Assembly: GCF_011758805.1 (NCBI RefSeq)
Contig: NZ_JAANOW010000003.1
Location: 248,001 to 312,000, forward strand
Origin: Mycolicibacterium fluoranthenivorans
Lineage (GTDB): Bacteria; Actinomycetota; Actinomycetes; Mycobacteriales; Mycobacteriaceae
DNA: 64,000 bases
Direction of reading: 5' to 3'
In this document: piece after piece, positions 1 to 8,973 of the stretch
How the letters are laid out: every line of letters starts with the position of its first letter
Position numbering within the stretch: the first letter of the stretch is position 1
Notes under the pieces: generated by a model
Told to the model about the DNA's origin: nothing
Databases searched by the model: none
Seen by the model: the letters and a program-made list of their open reading frames with translations, nothing else
Program-made: the position numbers and the translations under genes

Positions 1-203
1 TTGGGTGAGAAGGCCACGCTTCCCACTAGAACGTGTTCTAATAGTGCCAGCGTTCGAACGTCAAGTCGACCGCCATCACGGCAGGACACGACTGTTGCGA
101 CCGCTCGATGTCGGCTTGTCCAAGGTGCTCGGAGGTGGGAAATTAGCTGTCGGCATGCGTATCTTTCTGATGAAGAACGCCGTACGAAGGAGCACTCCAC
201 CCA
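1..203 (+). promoter_or_regulatory. kstR upstream region, left window edge
   Basis: No convincing gene is visible in these bases. The stretch holds the KstR operator (27-40) and ends in the kstR ribosome binding site (aggag, about 187-191). In M. tuberculosis the gene on the far side of kstR is a divergent acyl-CoA dehydrogenase (fadE34). Its start would lie just outside the window, so this is probably the shared divergent promoter. That last point is inference. Confidence 0.6.
27..40. promoter_or_regulatory. KstR operator (perfect palindrome)
   Basis: TAGAACGTGTTCTA is a perfect 14-base palindrome about 165 bases upstream of kstR. It matches the known KstR box pattern TnnAACnnGTTnnA. KstR represses its own gene and sterol-degradation genes until cholesterol-derived CoA thioesters release it. 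Its position between kstR and the presumed divergent fadE gene supports autoregulation. Confidence 0.88.
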
Positions 204-866
204 ATGTCGTCACCAGCACAGCCCGGAACGGGTTCTGACTCACCACGTCAGGTGACGACGGTGGCCGTCCTCGCCGAATCCGAACTGGGGTCAGAAGCAC
301 AGCGCGAGCGCCGCAAGCGCATCCTGGACGCCACCCTCGCCATCGCCTCCAAGGGCGGCTACGAGGCAGTACAGATGCGTGCGGTCGCCGAACGCGCCGA
401 TGTCGCCGTCGGCACCCTGTACCGCTACTTCCCGTCCAAGGTGCATCTGCTGGTCTCGGCGCTGGGCCGTGAGTTCGAGCGGATCGACGCCAAGACCGAC
501 CGGGCCTCGCTCACCGGCGGCACCCCGTACCAGCGGCTGAACATGATGGTCGGCCGGCTCAACCGGTCCATGCAGCGCAACCCACTGCTCACCGAGGCCA
601 TGACGCGGGCCTTCGTTTTCGCCGACGCCTCCGCGGCGGGTGAAGTCGATCACGTCGGCAAGCTGATGGATTCGATGTTCGCCCGCGCGATGAGCGACGG
701 CGAACCGACCGAAGACCAGTACCACATCGCGCGCGTGATCTCCGATGTGTGGCTGTCGAATCTGCTGGCGTGGCTGACCCGGCGGGCCTCGGCCACCGAC
801 GTCAGCAAACGCCTCGACTTGGCGGTCCGGTTGCTCATCGGCGACGGGGATCAGCCTAAGGTGTGA
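204..866 (+). CDS. kstR: TetR-family cholesterol catabolism repressor KstR
   Basis: A 220-residue TetR-family repressor that controls the sterol side-chain and upper-ring degradation regulon. The N-terminal DNA-binding domain has its helix-turn-helix at about residues 58-77 (MRAVAERADVAVGTLYRYFP). The rest is the ligand-binding domain, which in this family senses 3-oxo-cholestenoyl-CoA type intermediates. From residue 22 on (VLAESELGSEAQRERRKRI) it reads almost exactly like mycobacterial KstR as I remember it. The ATG at 204 follows a good aggag site. A perfect KstR palindrome lies upstream at 27-40, so autorepression is expected. Its last 4 bases overlap the proposed otsB start. Confidence 0.95.
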   Translation: MSSPAQPGTGSDSPRQVTTVAVLAESELGSEAQRERRKRILDATLAIASKGGYEAVQMRAVAERADVAVGTLYRYFPSKVHLLVSALGREFERIDAKTDRASLTGGTPYQRLNMMVGRLNRSMQRNPLLTEAMTRAFVFADASAAGEVDHVGKLMDSMFARAMSDGEPTEDQYHIARVISDVWLSNLLAWLTRRASATDVSKRLDLAVRLLIGDGDQPKV

Positions 867-1636
867 CGGGAGCGAGCGAAGCGACGGAGGTGTGGTCCAG
901 GGTGGATGATCTGCGGCACGCGCTGACTGCCATCGCCGAGACCCCCCGCCTCCTGGTCACCTCCGATTTCGACGGGACCCTCGCGCCGATCGTCAACAAT
1001 CCGGCCGACGCGCGAGCCCTGCCCGCCGCCGCCGAAGCTCTGGTGGCGCTGTCCGCATTGCCCGATACCACCGCCGCGCTGATCTCCGGGCGCGCCCGCA
1101 GTGTGCTGCGCGAGCTGTCCGGGATGCCCGACACCGTCGCGCTGATCGGCAGCCACGGCGCCGAGTTCGACACCGGTTTCGTGCGCACCATAGACACCGA
1201 GCTGCTGGACACGATGATCGCGACCCTGCGCGGTATCGCCGCCGGACGACCGGGAGTGACCGTCGAGACCAAACCGGCCAGTGTCGCCCTGCACGTGCGC
1301 AACGCCGTTGCCGCCGAAGCCGATTCCGCGCTGGCCGAAGCCCGCGCGGCCGCCCAGTCCTGGGATGCGCACCTCACCGCGGGCAAGGCGGTGCTGGAGT
1401 TCGCGGTGATCGTCACCGACAAGGGCGAGGCCGTCGACACACTGCGCAGCACGCACGACGCGACCGCGGTGGTCTTCCTCGGTGACGATGTGACCGACGA
1501 GAAGGCGTTCGCGCGGATGCGGGACTCCGATGTCGCGGTGAAGGTGGGACCGGGCGAGACCCTGGCCCGCTACCGCGTGGACACGCCGGCGGATGTGGCC
1601 GAGGTGCTGCAGTTCCTCGTGGCGGCGCGCCGCTGA
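863..1636 (+). CDS. otsB: Trehalose-6-phosphate phosphatase (OtsB-type HAD hydrolase)
   Basis: Predicted to dephosphorylate trehalose-6-phosphate to trehalose in the cytosol, the last step of the OtsAB route. HAD motif I is DFDGT at residues 35-39 (two catalytic Asp), motif II is in LISGR near 74, and the acidic motif IV is GDDVTDE near 206. At 257 residues it has only the phosphatase domain, without the N-terminal extension seen in some mycobacterial OtsB proteins. The GTG at 863 overlaps the kstR stop (GTGA), suggesting coupling. A GTG at 902 is a shorter alternative. The substrate is inferred from family membership. Confidence 0.85.
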   Translation: MTGASEATEVWSRVDDLRHALTAIAETPRLLVTSDFDGTLAPIVNNPADARALPAAAEALVALSALPDTTAALISGRARSVLRELSGMPDTVALIGSHGAEFDTGFVRTIDTELLDTMIATLRGIAAGRPGVTVETKPASVALHVRNAVAAEADSALAEARAAAQSWDAHLTAGKAVLEFAVIVTDKGEAVDTLRSTHDATAVVFLGDDVTDEKAFARMRDSDVAVKVGPGETLARYRVDTPADVAEVLQFLVAARR

Positions 1637-1651
1637 TCAGGAGCTTCCTGG

Positions 1652-2752
1652 TCAGGACGGGGGCCCCGCGGTGCGACCGCGGATCAGCTCGGTCGCCAGC
1701 ATGTCGATGACGGGCAACCCGGAGCGCGGCGGGTTGTGCAGCAGCCGGCCGGCCCGTCGGCCCTTCTCCATACTCGGCTGGACCACCGTCGTCAGACCCC
1801 GTCGCAGCGCCTCGGGCACTCCGTCGAACCCGGTCACCGTCATCTGCCCGGGCACATAGATCCCGCGCGCCCGAAGGGAATCCATCGCGGAGAGCGCCAA
1901 CACGTCCGCGGTGCACACCAGCGCCGTGATGCGCGGGTTGCGCGCCAGCGCGACATCGGCGGCCAACCCGCCCGAGCTGGGCCCGTGGTCGTAGCTTTCG
2001 ACCACCGTCACCGATGCCGGGTCCAGCCCGGCCGCGGCCATCGCGTCGAACAGTCCGTGCGCACGTTCGCGCTGCACATGGAAATGCGGGGTGTTCAACC
2101 GGTCCCGCTCGGCGACGGCCGGGGCCGGGTCCGGATGCGGCCAGTCCCGGCCCAACCGCATGGTGAGTAACCCGATCTCGCGGTGCCCAAGGCCCACAAC
2201 ATGTTCGGCGAGCTGACGCATGGCCGCCCGATCGTCGATGCACACCCGGGAACTGCCCGGCACATCCTTGGGCTGATCGACGACGACGACCGGAAGATGA
2301 CGCTGCAACACCACCGGCAGGTAGGGGTCGTCGTCAGAGGCCGAATAGATGACGAAGCCGTCCACGCCGGCCGACAGCACCGCCGCCGAGCCGTCTGCCA
2401 CGCTGCGGTTGGGGCCCGCCGCCACGAGCAACAGACCCTGCCCGGCCTCTTCACATGACTCGGCAAGCCCGGCAACGAAATCCAGCGCCGCCGGATCGCT
2501 GAACGAATAGTCGAGCGGTTCGGTGAGCATCAAACCGACGGCGCCCGCCTTGCGGGTGCGCAGCGATCGCGCCACCGGATCCGGTCCCGGGTAACCCATT
2601 TCCTTGGCCGCAGCCAGCACACGCTCGCGCAGTTCCGTCGAAAGCTGATCGGGACGGTTGTACGCGTTGGAGATCGTCGTCCGCGAAACCTTGAGTTCAG
2701 CGGCCAATGAGGCCAGTGTCGCCCGTCGCCTGGGCGCCGGACTTCTGGACAT
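1652..2752 (-). CDS. LacI-family transcriptional regulator
   Basis: A 366-residue LacI/GalR regulator. The helix-turn-helix lies at about residues 10-32 (LASLAAELKVSRTTISNAYN). It is followed by the hinge helix and a periplasmic-binding-protein-like sensor domain of two lobes. The ATG at 2752 is chosen because it places the DNA-binding domain at the N terminus; the open frame continues upstream to 2929 without homologous sequence. It matches Rv3575c by position. The ligand, probably a sugar or nucleoside, cannot be read from the sequence. It is convergent with otsB and lies 11 bases upstream of nothing on its own strand except the znuB 3' end. Confidence 0.9.
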   Translation of the reverse strand: MSRSPAPRRRATLASLAAELKVSRTTISNAYNRPDQLSTELRERVLAAAKEMGYPGPDPVARSLRTRKAGAVGLMLTEPLDYSFSDPAALDFVAGLAESCEEAGQGLLLVAAGPNRSVADGSAAVLSAGVDGFVIYSASDDDPYLPVVLQRHLPVVVVDQPKDVPGSSRVCIDDRAAMRQLAEHVVGLGHREIGLLTMRLGRDWPHPDPAPAVAERDRLNTPHFHVQRERAHGLFDAMAAAGLDPASVTVVESYDHGPSSGGLAADVALARNPRITALVCTADVLALSAMDSLRARGIYVPGQMTVTGFDGVPEALRRGLTTVVQPSMEKGRRAGRLLHNPPRSGLPVIDMLATELIRGRTAGPPS

Positions 2753-2763
2753 GCTCTCCGAGG

Positions 2764-3654
2764 TTAGTGGACGTCGGTGCCGACGGCGCCGTGTGGCGGC
2801 GCGATTCGCCGATCCGTTCCGGTGCGTTGCGCGATTGCCCACACCACCAACCAGATTCCGCTGACGATCGTGACGATGACGAAACTCGGTGGAACGTTGA
2901 ACATCGCCGACAGCGCGAGGCCGGTCCACACCGAGACCACCGCCAGCAGGGTGGAGACCAACATCGCCAGCCCGGGCCGCGCGACCAGCATGATCGCCGT
3001 GGCGGCCGGGGTGACCACCAAGGCGAACAGCAGCAGGGTCCCGACGGCCTGCACCGCCATCGTCACCGCGAGCCCGAGCAGCGCCATGAACACGACCGAC
3101 AGCACCCGGACGGGAACCCCCTTGGCCTCGGCGACCTCGGCATTGATCGACGCGAACAACAACGGCCGGTAGACGAATGCGATCACCGCGGCCAGCACCG
3201 CGACGGCCACCCCGAACGACATGAGCTGCTCATGGGTCACCGCGAGCAGGTTGCCGAACAGCACGTTGGTGACGGTGCTGCTGCTCTTGGTGGCCTGTGA
3301 ACTGAAGAACAGGCCGAGCCCGGTCGCCGCCGCCAGCACGGTCCCGGTCGCCACCTCCCGTTCGTCGGCGCGCTTGCCCAGGGCCCCGATCACCAGGGCC
3401 CCACCGACGCAGAACACCGCGAGGCCCACCGTGACGGGCAGCCCGAGCAATACCGCACCCGTCGCGCCGGGAAAGCCGATATGCGCCAGCGCATGCGCCG
3501 CGAACGCGCTGTTGCGCACCACGATGAAGTAGCCGATCAACCCGGCGGCCAGGGCCACCAGCGTGCCGCCCAGCAGCGCGTTGCGCATGAAGGCCGACGT
3601 CAGGATCTGCCACCAGTTGTCCTGATAGCCCAGGGCCAGCACTGTGGTGTGCAT
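2764..3654 (-). CDS. znuB: Zinc/manganese ABC transporter permease (ZnuB-like)
   Basis: A 296-residue ABC-3 family membrane protein with about eight hydrophobic segments, forming the channel of a metal importer together with the ATPase and binding protein encoded just upstream. The conserved stretch FAAHALAHIGFPGATGAVLLG (near residue 50, the coupling region) is typical of ZnuB/TroC permeases. It is the last gene of a three-gene operon (znuA-znuC-znuB), its start overlapping the znuC stop by one base. Zinc rather than manganese is inferred from the Zur box and His-rich loop of the binding protein. Confidence 0.92.
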   Translation of the reverse strand: MHTTVLALGYQDNWWQILTSAFMRNALLGGTLVALAAGLIGYFIVVRNSAFAAHALAHIGFPGATGAVLLGLPVTVGLAVFCVGGALVIGALGKRADEREVATGTVLAAATGLGLFFSSQATKSSSTVTNVLFGNLLAVTHEQLMSFGVAVAVLAAVIAFVYRPLLFASINAEVAEAKGVPVRVLSVVFMALLGLAVTMAVQAVGTLLLFALVVTPAATAIMLVARPGLAMLVSTLLAVVSVWTGLALSAMFNVPPSFVIVTIVSGIWLVVWAIAQRTGTDRRIAPPHGAVGTDVH

Positions 3655-4448
3655 CAGATGCTCCGCACGTACATGTCGCCCTGCGGGGTGTGCGCCACCT
3701 GAACCGAGGTGCCGTACAGGTGGCTCAGCAGGTCCGCGTCGACCACTTCGTCGGTGGTGTCGAAATGCGCGTGACCGTCCAGCAGGTAGATCGCGCCGTC
3801 GAGCACGGCCAGCAGCGGGTTCAGATCGTGGGCGACCACGAGGATCGTCACGCCGAGCTCCTCACGGATCTTGGCCAGCAGCCGGACGATATCCCGCTGA
3901 TTGCGCACGTCCAGGGCGGTCAGTGGCTCATCGAGGATGAGCAGCTGAGGTTCGGCGACCAGCGCCTCGGCGATGGCGATGCGCTGACGCTGTCCACCGG
4001 ACAACTGGGACAGTCTGCGGTGGGCGAAGTCGGTGGCATCGACGGCGGCGAGTACCTCGGCGACCCGCGCCCGCTCCGCGGCGCTGGCCCGGCCGAATCC
4101 CCACCGGTTCCCGGTCAGTCCGAGCAGGACCGCGTCGCAGGCCCGGATGGCGTTACCCGCGGCGACCGCATAGTTCTGCGGGACGTAGCCGATCAGTCCG
4201 GTGGCGGCGCCTGGTGGTCTGCCGAGCACCCGGATGGTGCCCGAACTCACCGGGATGGTGCCGAGCACGGCGTGCAGCAGGGTGGTCTTGCCGGATCCGC
4301 TCGGGCCGATGACGGCGACGATCCCGCCGGCCGGCACATCGAAGGTGCCCTCCGACCAGATCAGCCGGCCGCCGCGGACGACGCTGACATCCTCGAAGGA
4401 CAGGGCGGGGGCGGCGGGCCCAGGTCTGGACGCGTCAGAGTCAGACAC
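3654..4448 (-). CDS. znuC: Zinc ABC transporter ATP-binding protein (ZnuC-like)
   Basis: A 264-residue ABC ATPase that energises zinc uptake. The Walker A motif GPSGSGKT is at 48-55, the signature LSGGQ at 150-154, and Walker B LLILDE at 170-175, with the switch His in VVAHD near 206. All catalytic elements are intact. It overlaps znuA by 8 bases and znuB by one base, so the three genes should be translated from one message under the Zur box next to znuA. Confidence 0.93.
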   Translation of the reverse strand: MSDSDASRPGPAAPALSFEDVSVVRGGRLIWSEGTFDVPAGGIVAVIGPSGSGKTTLLHAVLGTIPVSSGTIRVLGRPPGAATGLIGYVPQNYAVAAGNAIRACDAVLLGLTGNRWGFGRASAAERARVAEVLAAVDATDFAHRRLSQLSGGQRQRIAIAEALVAEPQLLILDEPLTALDVRNQRDIVRLLAKIREELGVTILVVAHDLNPLLAVLDGAIYLLDGHAHFDTTDEVVDADLLSHLYGTSVQVAHTPQGDMYVRSI

Positions 4449-5415
4449 CGAGGGCCTTGGCGAGGGCGGTGAGTTGGTCCACCTGCCAAGCCTCGAACGA
4501 TTTGGCTCCCGGCGCCACCGTTTCGGTCACGTTCACCACGGGGATGCCTGCCTTCTGCGCCGCATCGCGAAGCTGCTCGGGGACGGATCCCTCGGTTTGG
4601 GTGTTGTAGATGAGCACATCGACACCCTTGGCATTCAACAGCTTGAGGAAGGCGTCCAGGTCGGCCGGGGAGGGATCCGTCTCGTTGTTCGCCGCGGCCT
4701 GGTAGCCGGCCGGGGTCTTGTTCTGCAAGCCGACGGCAGCGGCCAGGTAGTCGAACACTCCCTCGGTCGCGGCATACGTCTTACCGGCCGCCCCGGTCTT
4801 GATCTTGGCGATCGTGTCGGTATAGGGCTGCATCGAGGTGGTGAATGCGCTGCGCCGGTCGGCGAAGTAATCCTTCGCCGCCGGGGCGAGTTCGCCAAGC
4901 TTGGCGGTCACCGCATCCGCGACGGCCGTGACCGTCGCGGGGTTGTACCAGACGTGCGGGTTGACCTCGCCGTGGTCGTGATCGTGATCGCCAGCCGTGC
5001 CGTGATCCTCGTGCGGCTCCTCGCCGCCGGTTTCGGCGGCGTTGATCACCGGCGCGTTCGGTGCCGAGCTCGCGGCCAACTTGCTGGCCCATTCGTCGTA
5101 GTGCGCGCCGTTGACCACGATCAGCTTGGCGCCCTGGAACGTCGCGGCATCGGCAGGCGACGGCTCGTAGTCGTGGGGGTCCACCGAGGAGCTGGCCAGC
5201 AAGGTCTTGACGCGGGCGCAGCTGCCGCCGAGCTGCGACACGATATCGCCCCACTGGTCGACGCTGACCACGACGTCGACCGGGGTGGTGGGGCAGTCAC
5301 CGGCGACCGTCGTCGACGTGGCGGTGGTGGTTTCACCTGAGCAGGCGGCCAGGGCGAACGGGGTGGCGAGCAGAACACCGGCTGCCAGGGCGCGGAGGGT
5401 CTTCGTGGCGGTCAT
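4441..5415 (-). CDS. znuA: Zinc-binding lipoprotein of ABC importer (ZnuA-like)
   Basis: A 324-residue cluster A-I metal-binding protein anchored outside the membrane as a lipoprotein. The signal peptide ends in lipobox LAAC with Cys25. Candidate zinc ligands are the His in VDPHDYEP (about 81) and NPHVW (about 154). Between them is a His/Asp/Glu-rich loop (about 132-152) that includes DHDHDH and is typical of zinc rather than manganese binders. The ATG at 5415 is preferred over one at 5439 because it gives a normal signal peptide and lies downstream of the Zur box at 5421-5442. It is first in the znuACB operon. Confidence 0.93.
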   Translation of the reverse strand: MTATKTLRALAAGVLLATPFALAACSGETTTATSTTVAGDCPTTPVDVVVSVDQWGDIVSQLGGSCARVKTLLASSSVDPHDYEPSPADAATFQGAKLIVVNGAHYDEWASKLAASSAPNAPVINAAETGGEEPHEDHGTAGDHDHDHGEVNPHVWYNPATVTAVADAVTAKLGELAPAAKDYFADRRSAFTTSMQPYTDTIAKIKTGAAGKTYAATEGVFDYLAAAVGLQNKTPAGYQAAANNETDPSPADLDAFLKLLNAKGVDVLIYNTQTEGSVPEQLRDAAQKAGIPVVNVTETVAPGAKSFEAWQVDQLTALAKALGV

Positions 5416-5420
5416 GTCGA

Positions 5421-5442
5421 TAACGATAACCGTTTGCATTAA
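5421..5442 (-). promoter_or_regulatory. Zur box at the znuA promoter
   Basis: Read on the minus strand this is TTAATGCAAACGGTTATCGT plus TA, an imperfect form of the TTAATGAAAACGATTTTCA element found three more times in this window (5469, 9924, 9979). It ends only 6 bases before the znuA ATG, so a bound repressor would block transcription or translation initiation. Assignment to Zur rests on the target genes and on the known AT-rich mycobacterial Zur palindrome. Confidence 0.75.
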
Positions 5443-5468
5443 GTCCCGCGCACCGGGATCCTGTTTTC

Positions 5469-5488
5469 TTGAACATCATTTTCATTAA
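5469..5488 (+). promoter_or_regulatory. Zur box at the COG0523 GTPase promoter
   Basis: TTGAACATCATTTTCATTAA is a near-palindrome of the Zur type (TGAAnATnATTTTCA). It abuts the ribosome binding site aaggag (5487-5492) of the rightward GTPase gene that starts at 5497. Together with the box at 5421-5442 it gives each arm of this 81-base divergent region its own operator. Confidence 0.82.
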
Positions 5489-5496
5489 GGAGAGCC

Positions 5497-6672
5497 ATGC
5501 CATCCGACGTGCTGCTGCCGGTGACGGTGCTGTCCGGTTTCCTCGGCGCCGGAAAGACCACCCTGCTCAACCACATCCTGGCCAACCGGGACGGCCGACG
5601 GGTCGCCGTCATCGTCAACGATATGAGCGAGATCAACATCGATGCCGCGCTGATCGCCGGCCAGGGCCACCTCGACCGCGCCGATGCCAGGGGTTCGGAG
5701 ATGGGCTCTGCGATCCGGACCGAGGAGAAGCTCGTCGAGCTCACCAACGGCTGTATCTGCTGCACGCTGCGCGAGGACCTGGTGGAAGCCGTCGGCACCC
5801 TCGCCCGGCAGGGCCGCTTCGACCAGCTGGTGATCGAATCCACCGGGATCTCCGAACCGATGCCCGTCGCGGCGACCTTCGAGTGGCAGTTCGAGGACGG
5901 TTTCCGTCTCGGCGAGCTGGCCCGTCTCGACACCATGGTGACCGTCGTGGACGCGTCGACGTTCCTGACCGAGCTGGCCCGCGGACAGGCGCTGGCGGAA
6001 CGGGATATGAGCGCAGGTGACGGCGACGCCCGCAACATCGCCGACCTGCTGGTCGACCAGGTCGAGTTCGCCGACGTGCTGTTGCTCAACAAGACCGACC
6101 TGGTGTCGGCCGCCCGGCTCGGTGCGGTCGAGACACTCCTGCGCCGACTCAACCCGTCGGCGAAACTGATCCGCGCCGACCACGGCGTGGTCGACCTGGA
6201 CGAGGTGCTCGACACCGGACTGTTCGACCCGGTCGCCGCCGCGACCGCACCCGGCTGGGACGAGGAGATCGCCGACGGCCACACCCCCGAGACCGAGGAG
6301 TACGGCATCGCCTCGATGACCTTCCGCGCCGATCGGCCGTTCCACCCCCAACGACTGGCGTCGGCGCTCGAGCAGATGCGGGGACTGTTGCGCAGCAAGG
6401 GTTTCTGCTGGATCGCCAGCCGTCCCGCGATCGCCGCCATCTGGTCGCAGGCCGGCCCGAATCTGGTGATCGAGCCGGCGCAGTACTGGTCGTCCACGGA
6501 GATCGCCCCGGGGCAGGAGATCGTGTTCATCGGCGTGCGCATCGACCGGGACCGGATCGACGCGCTGCTACGCGAGGCGCTGCTCACTGACGCCGAACTG
6601 AGCCTCGGCGAAGACCACTGGACCGGGTTTCCCGACCCGCTGCCGGCCTGGGGTGTCACCCACACGCATTGA
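5497..6672 (+). CDS. COG0523 (CobW/YciC-type) GTPase, zinc metallochaperone
   Basis: A 391-residue G3E-family P-loop GTPase, predicted to deliver zinc to client proteins under zinc starvation. The P-loop [11 protein letters not shown] is at about 14-24 and the metal-binding CxCC motif, [11 protein letters not shown], near 83-93. The base-specificity motif NKTD is near 199, and a CobW C-terminal domain covers about 265-370. It ends in THTH. All GTPase and CxCC residues are present, in contrast to the paralogue at 10020. A Zur box overlaps its ribosome binding site. The genomic setting with znuACB argues for zinc and against a cobalamin role. Confidence 0.9.
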   Translation: MPSDVLLPVTVLSGFLGAGKTTLLNHILANRDGRRVAVIVNDMSEINIDAALIAGQGHLDRADARGSEMGSAIRTEEKLVELTNGCICCTLREDLVEAVGTLARQGRFDQLVIESTGISEPMPVAATFEWQFEDGFRLGELARLDTMVTVVDASTFLTELARGQALAERDMSAGDGDARNIADLLVDQVEFADVLLLNKTDLVSAARLGAVETLLRRLNPSAKLIRADHGVVDLDEVLDTGLFDPVAAATAPGWDEEIADGHTPETEEYGIASMTFRADRPFHPQRLASALEQMRGLLRSKGFCWIASRPAIAAIWSQAGPNLVIEPAQYWSSTEIAPGQEIVFIGVRIDRDRIDALLREALLTDAELSLGEDHWTGFPDPLPAWGVTHTH

Positions 6673-6681
6673 GGACGTCGG

Positions 6682-7494
6682 TCAGTCCCCGGTCTGGACC
6701 GGCAGCGCCGGATCGGCACTCCACTGCGACCAGGACCCGGGGAACAATGCCGCGTCCACACCCGCGGCCGTCAATGCCGCCACCAGGACCGCGGCCGTGA
6801 CGCCGGAGCCGCAGTACGCCCCGACGGGTCCCGCGAATTCGGGGAGCGCGTCCAGCGCGAAGGTGCCGTCGGCGGCCAGCACCGCCGTGCTCGGCACGTT
6901 GCGTGCGCCGGGGATGTGCCCAGCCACCGGGTCCACCGGTTCGGTCTCACCGCGGAACCGTTCCGGAGCGCGGGCATCAAGCAGCACCGGGGCCTCGGCG
7001 GCTTGTTCGGCGGTCAGGGTCGCAAGGGCGCCGGCGTACAGATCGTCATGCGCGACGGTCACATCGCCCGGCTCGGCGCTCGATGGGCCGGTCGCCAGGT
7101 CGCCGCGCCACGCGGCCAGGCCCCCGTCGAGGATGCGCACGTCGCCGATCCCGGCTGCGGTCAACACCCACCAGGCCCGGGCCGAACCCGCGCGGTTCCA
7201 GTCGTCGTAGACCACCACCGGCACGCCGGCACGCACGCCCCACCGGCGCGCCGCGGCCTGCACGGCCGCGCCGGAGGGCAGCGGGTGCCTGCCGCGGCCG
7301 CTCACCCGGTGGTCGGACAACTCGTCCTCAAGCGATACGTAGACCGCGCCAGGCAGGTGGCCCCGCTCGAAGGCCGCCCGGCCGTCGGGCTCGGCCAACT
7401 GCCAGCGCACGTCCAGAATCGCCACGGGGGAACCTGATTCAACCCTTTCGGCTAGTTCTGCCGCCGATATCAGAACCTGCGCACGCGTGCTCAT
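6682..7494 (-). CDS. Two-domain rhodanese-family sulfurtransferase (SseA-like)
   Basis: A 270-residue tandem rhodanese protein that transfers sulfane sulfur, cytosolic with no signal peptide. The first domain (about 10-130) is inactive. The second carries the persulfide Cys in GAYCGSGVTA (about residue 230). The CGSGVT loop is characteristic of 3-mercaptopyruvate sulfurtransferases rather than thiosulfate:cyanide enzymes, so mercaptopyruvate is the likelier donor, by inference. It converges on the COG0523 gene with a 9-base gap and diverges from bluB with 19 bases between starts, leaving little room for separate promoters. Confidence 0.88.
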   Translation of the reverse strand: MSTRAQVLISAAELAERVESGSPVAILDVRWQLAEPDGRAAFERGHLPGAVYVSLEDELSDHRVSGRGRHPLPSGAAVQAAARRWGVRAGVPVVVYDDWNRAGSARAWWVLTAAGIGDVRILDGGLAAWRGDLATGPSSAEPGDVTVAHDDLYAGALATLTAEQAAEAPVLLDARAPERFRGETEPVDPVAGHIPGARNVPSTAVLAADGTFALDALPEFAGPVGAYCGSGVTAAVLVAALTAAGVDAALFPGSWSQWSADPALPVQTGD

Positions 7495-7513
7495 CCGACC
7501 AGCCTAGGCTGCG

Positions 7514-8212
7514 ATGGTGACCGATCACGCGTTCAGCGATACCGACCGCCAGGCCGTGTACCGGGCCATTGCCGAGCGCCGCGATATGCGCCGGTTCGTC
7601 CCGGGCGCGGAGGTTCCCGCCGACGTGCTGGCACGCCTGCTCGCGGCCGCCCATTCCGCGCCCAGCGTCGGGTTGATGCAGCCGTGGCGGTTCATCCGGA
7701 TCACCGATCCGGCCCTGCGCGTACAGATGCACGACCTGGTGGACGAGGAGCGCCGGGCGACGGCGGCCGCGTTGGGCACCCGCAGCGAGGAGTTCCTCGA
7801 GCTCAAGGTCGAGGGCATCCTGGAGTGCGCCGAGCTGTTCGTGGTGGCCCTCGGCGAGGGCAGACAGGCGCACGTCTTCGGTCGCCGCACCATGCCGCAT
7901 ATGGACCTGGCCTCGGTGTCCTGCGCGATCCAGAATCTGTGGCTCGCCGCGCGCGCCGAAGGGCTGGGCATGGGCTGGGTGTCCCTCTTCGACCCGGCCC
8001 GGCTGGCCGCCTTGCTGAACATGCCGGCCGATGCCGAGCCGGTGGCCATCCTCTGCCTGGGTCCGGTTCCGGACTTCCCGCCGCGGCCCGCCCTGGAGAT
8101 CGACAACTGGGCCTTCGGGCGCCCGCTGCCCGAGTTCGTCTCGGAGAACTGTTGGCCGCGTGCGGAGTTGCCGGCCATGAGCGAGGCTGGCGGAGCGAAT
8201 CGACAGCCATGA
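7514..8212 (+). CDS. bluB: 5,6-dimethylbenzimidazole synthase BluB
   Basis: A 232-residue flavin-destroying nitroreductase-like enzyme that converts FMNH2 and oxygen to 5,6-dimethylbenzimidazole, the lower ligand of vitamin B12. Diagnostic segments are ERRDMRRF (about 23-30, the FMN phosphate site), SAPSVGLMQPWRF (about 48-60) and GLGMGWVSLFDP (about 152-163). The protein has the usual BluB length. The ATG at 7514 is used. Its stop overlaps the next start (ATGA). No other cobalamin ring gene is in the window, but a cobalamin-riboswitch cobalt importer lies at 27-28 kb. Confidence 0.92.
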   Translation: MVTDHAFSDTDRQAVYRAIAERRDMRRFVPGAEVPADVLARLLAAAHSAPSVGLMQPWRFIRITDPALRVQMHDLVDEERRATAAALGTRSEEFLELKVEGILECAELFVVALGEGRQAHVFGRRTMPHMDLASVSCAIQNLWLAARAEGLGMGWVSLFDPARLAALLNMPADAEPVAILCLGPVPDFPPRPALEIDNWAFGRPLPEFVSENCWPRAELPAMSEAGGANRQP

Positions 8213-8973
8213 GCGTAAGAGTCGACCTCAACGCCGACCTCGGTGAAGGTTTCGGAATATGGCGCCTCGGCGATGACGACGCCATGCTCGACATCGTCAC
8301 GAGCGCGAACGTGGCCTGCGGCTTCCACGCCGGTGACCCCGCCGGCATGGTGCGCACCTGCCGGGCCGCCGTCGAGCGTGGCGTGCGCATCGGTGCCCAG
8401 GTGAGCTATCTCGACCTGGCCGGATTCGGGCGCCGGTTCATCGATGCCGAGCCCGAGGACCTGCGGGCCGACGTCATCTACCAGATCGGCGCACTACAGG
8501 CCATCGCCCAGAGTGCAGGGTCGTCGGTGTCCTATGTGAAACCCCATGGCGCACTCTATAACTCGATCGTCACCCACCGAGACCAGGCCATGGCCGTGGC
8601 CGCGGCGGTGCATGCCGTCGATCCCGCGCTGCCGGTACTCGGCCTGGCCGGTTCGGCGTTCTTCGAAGCGGCCACCGAACTCGGCCTGCGCACCGTGGCC
8701 GAGGCGTTCGCCGACCGGGCATATCGCGCCGACGGTCAGCTGGTATCGCGCCGCCAGCCCGATGCGGTGCTCCACGACCCGGAGCGGATCGCCGAGCGGG
8801 TGACCTCGATGGTGCGACACGGCCAGGTGACCGCGATCGACGGATCGACCGTCGCCGTCACCGTGGAATCCGTCTGCGTACACGGTGATTCACCGGATGC
8901 GGTGCGGATCGCGCACGCCGTACGGTCCCGCCTGGAGGCCGAGGGGGCCACTCTCGCGGCGTTCACCGGTTAG
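8209..8973 (+). CDS. pxpA: LamB/YcsF family protein, 5-oxoprolinase subunit A
   Basis: A 254-residue LamB/YcsF protein. The family member PxpA works with PxpB and PxpC in ATP-dependent opening of 5-oxoproline to glutamate. Family hallmarks are [12 protein letters not shown] (5-16), [11 protein letters not shown] (about 34-44) and [10 protein letters not shown] (about 106-115). The ATG at 8209 overlaps the bluB stop by four bases. pxpB and pxpC, normally neighbours, are not in this window, so the partner subunits must be elsewhere. It converges on rpsR2 with a 4-base overlap of coding sequence. Confidence 0.88.
   Translation: MSVRVDLNADLGEGFGIWRLGDDDAMLDIVTSANVACGFHAGDPAGMVRTCRAAVERGVRIGAQVSYLDLAGFGRRFIDAEPEDLRADVIYQIGALQAIAQSAGSSVSYVKPHGALYNSIVTHRDQAMAVAAAVHAVDPALPVLGLAGSAFFEAATELGLRTVAEAFADRAYRADGQLVSRRQPDAVLHDPERIAERVTSMVRHGQVTAIDGSTVAVTVESVCVHGDSPDAVRIAHAVRSRLEAEGATLAAFTG

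Noticed and set aside
5497..6672. Cobalamin biosynthesis protein CobW
   Set aside because: The CobW name is common for this family, but the Zur box and znu neighbours point to zinc. No cobaltochelatase genes are present.
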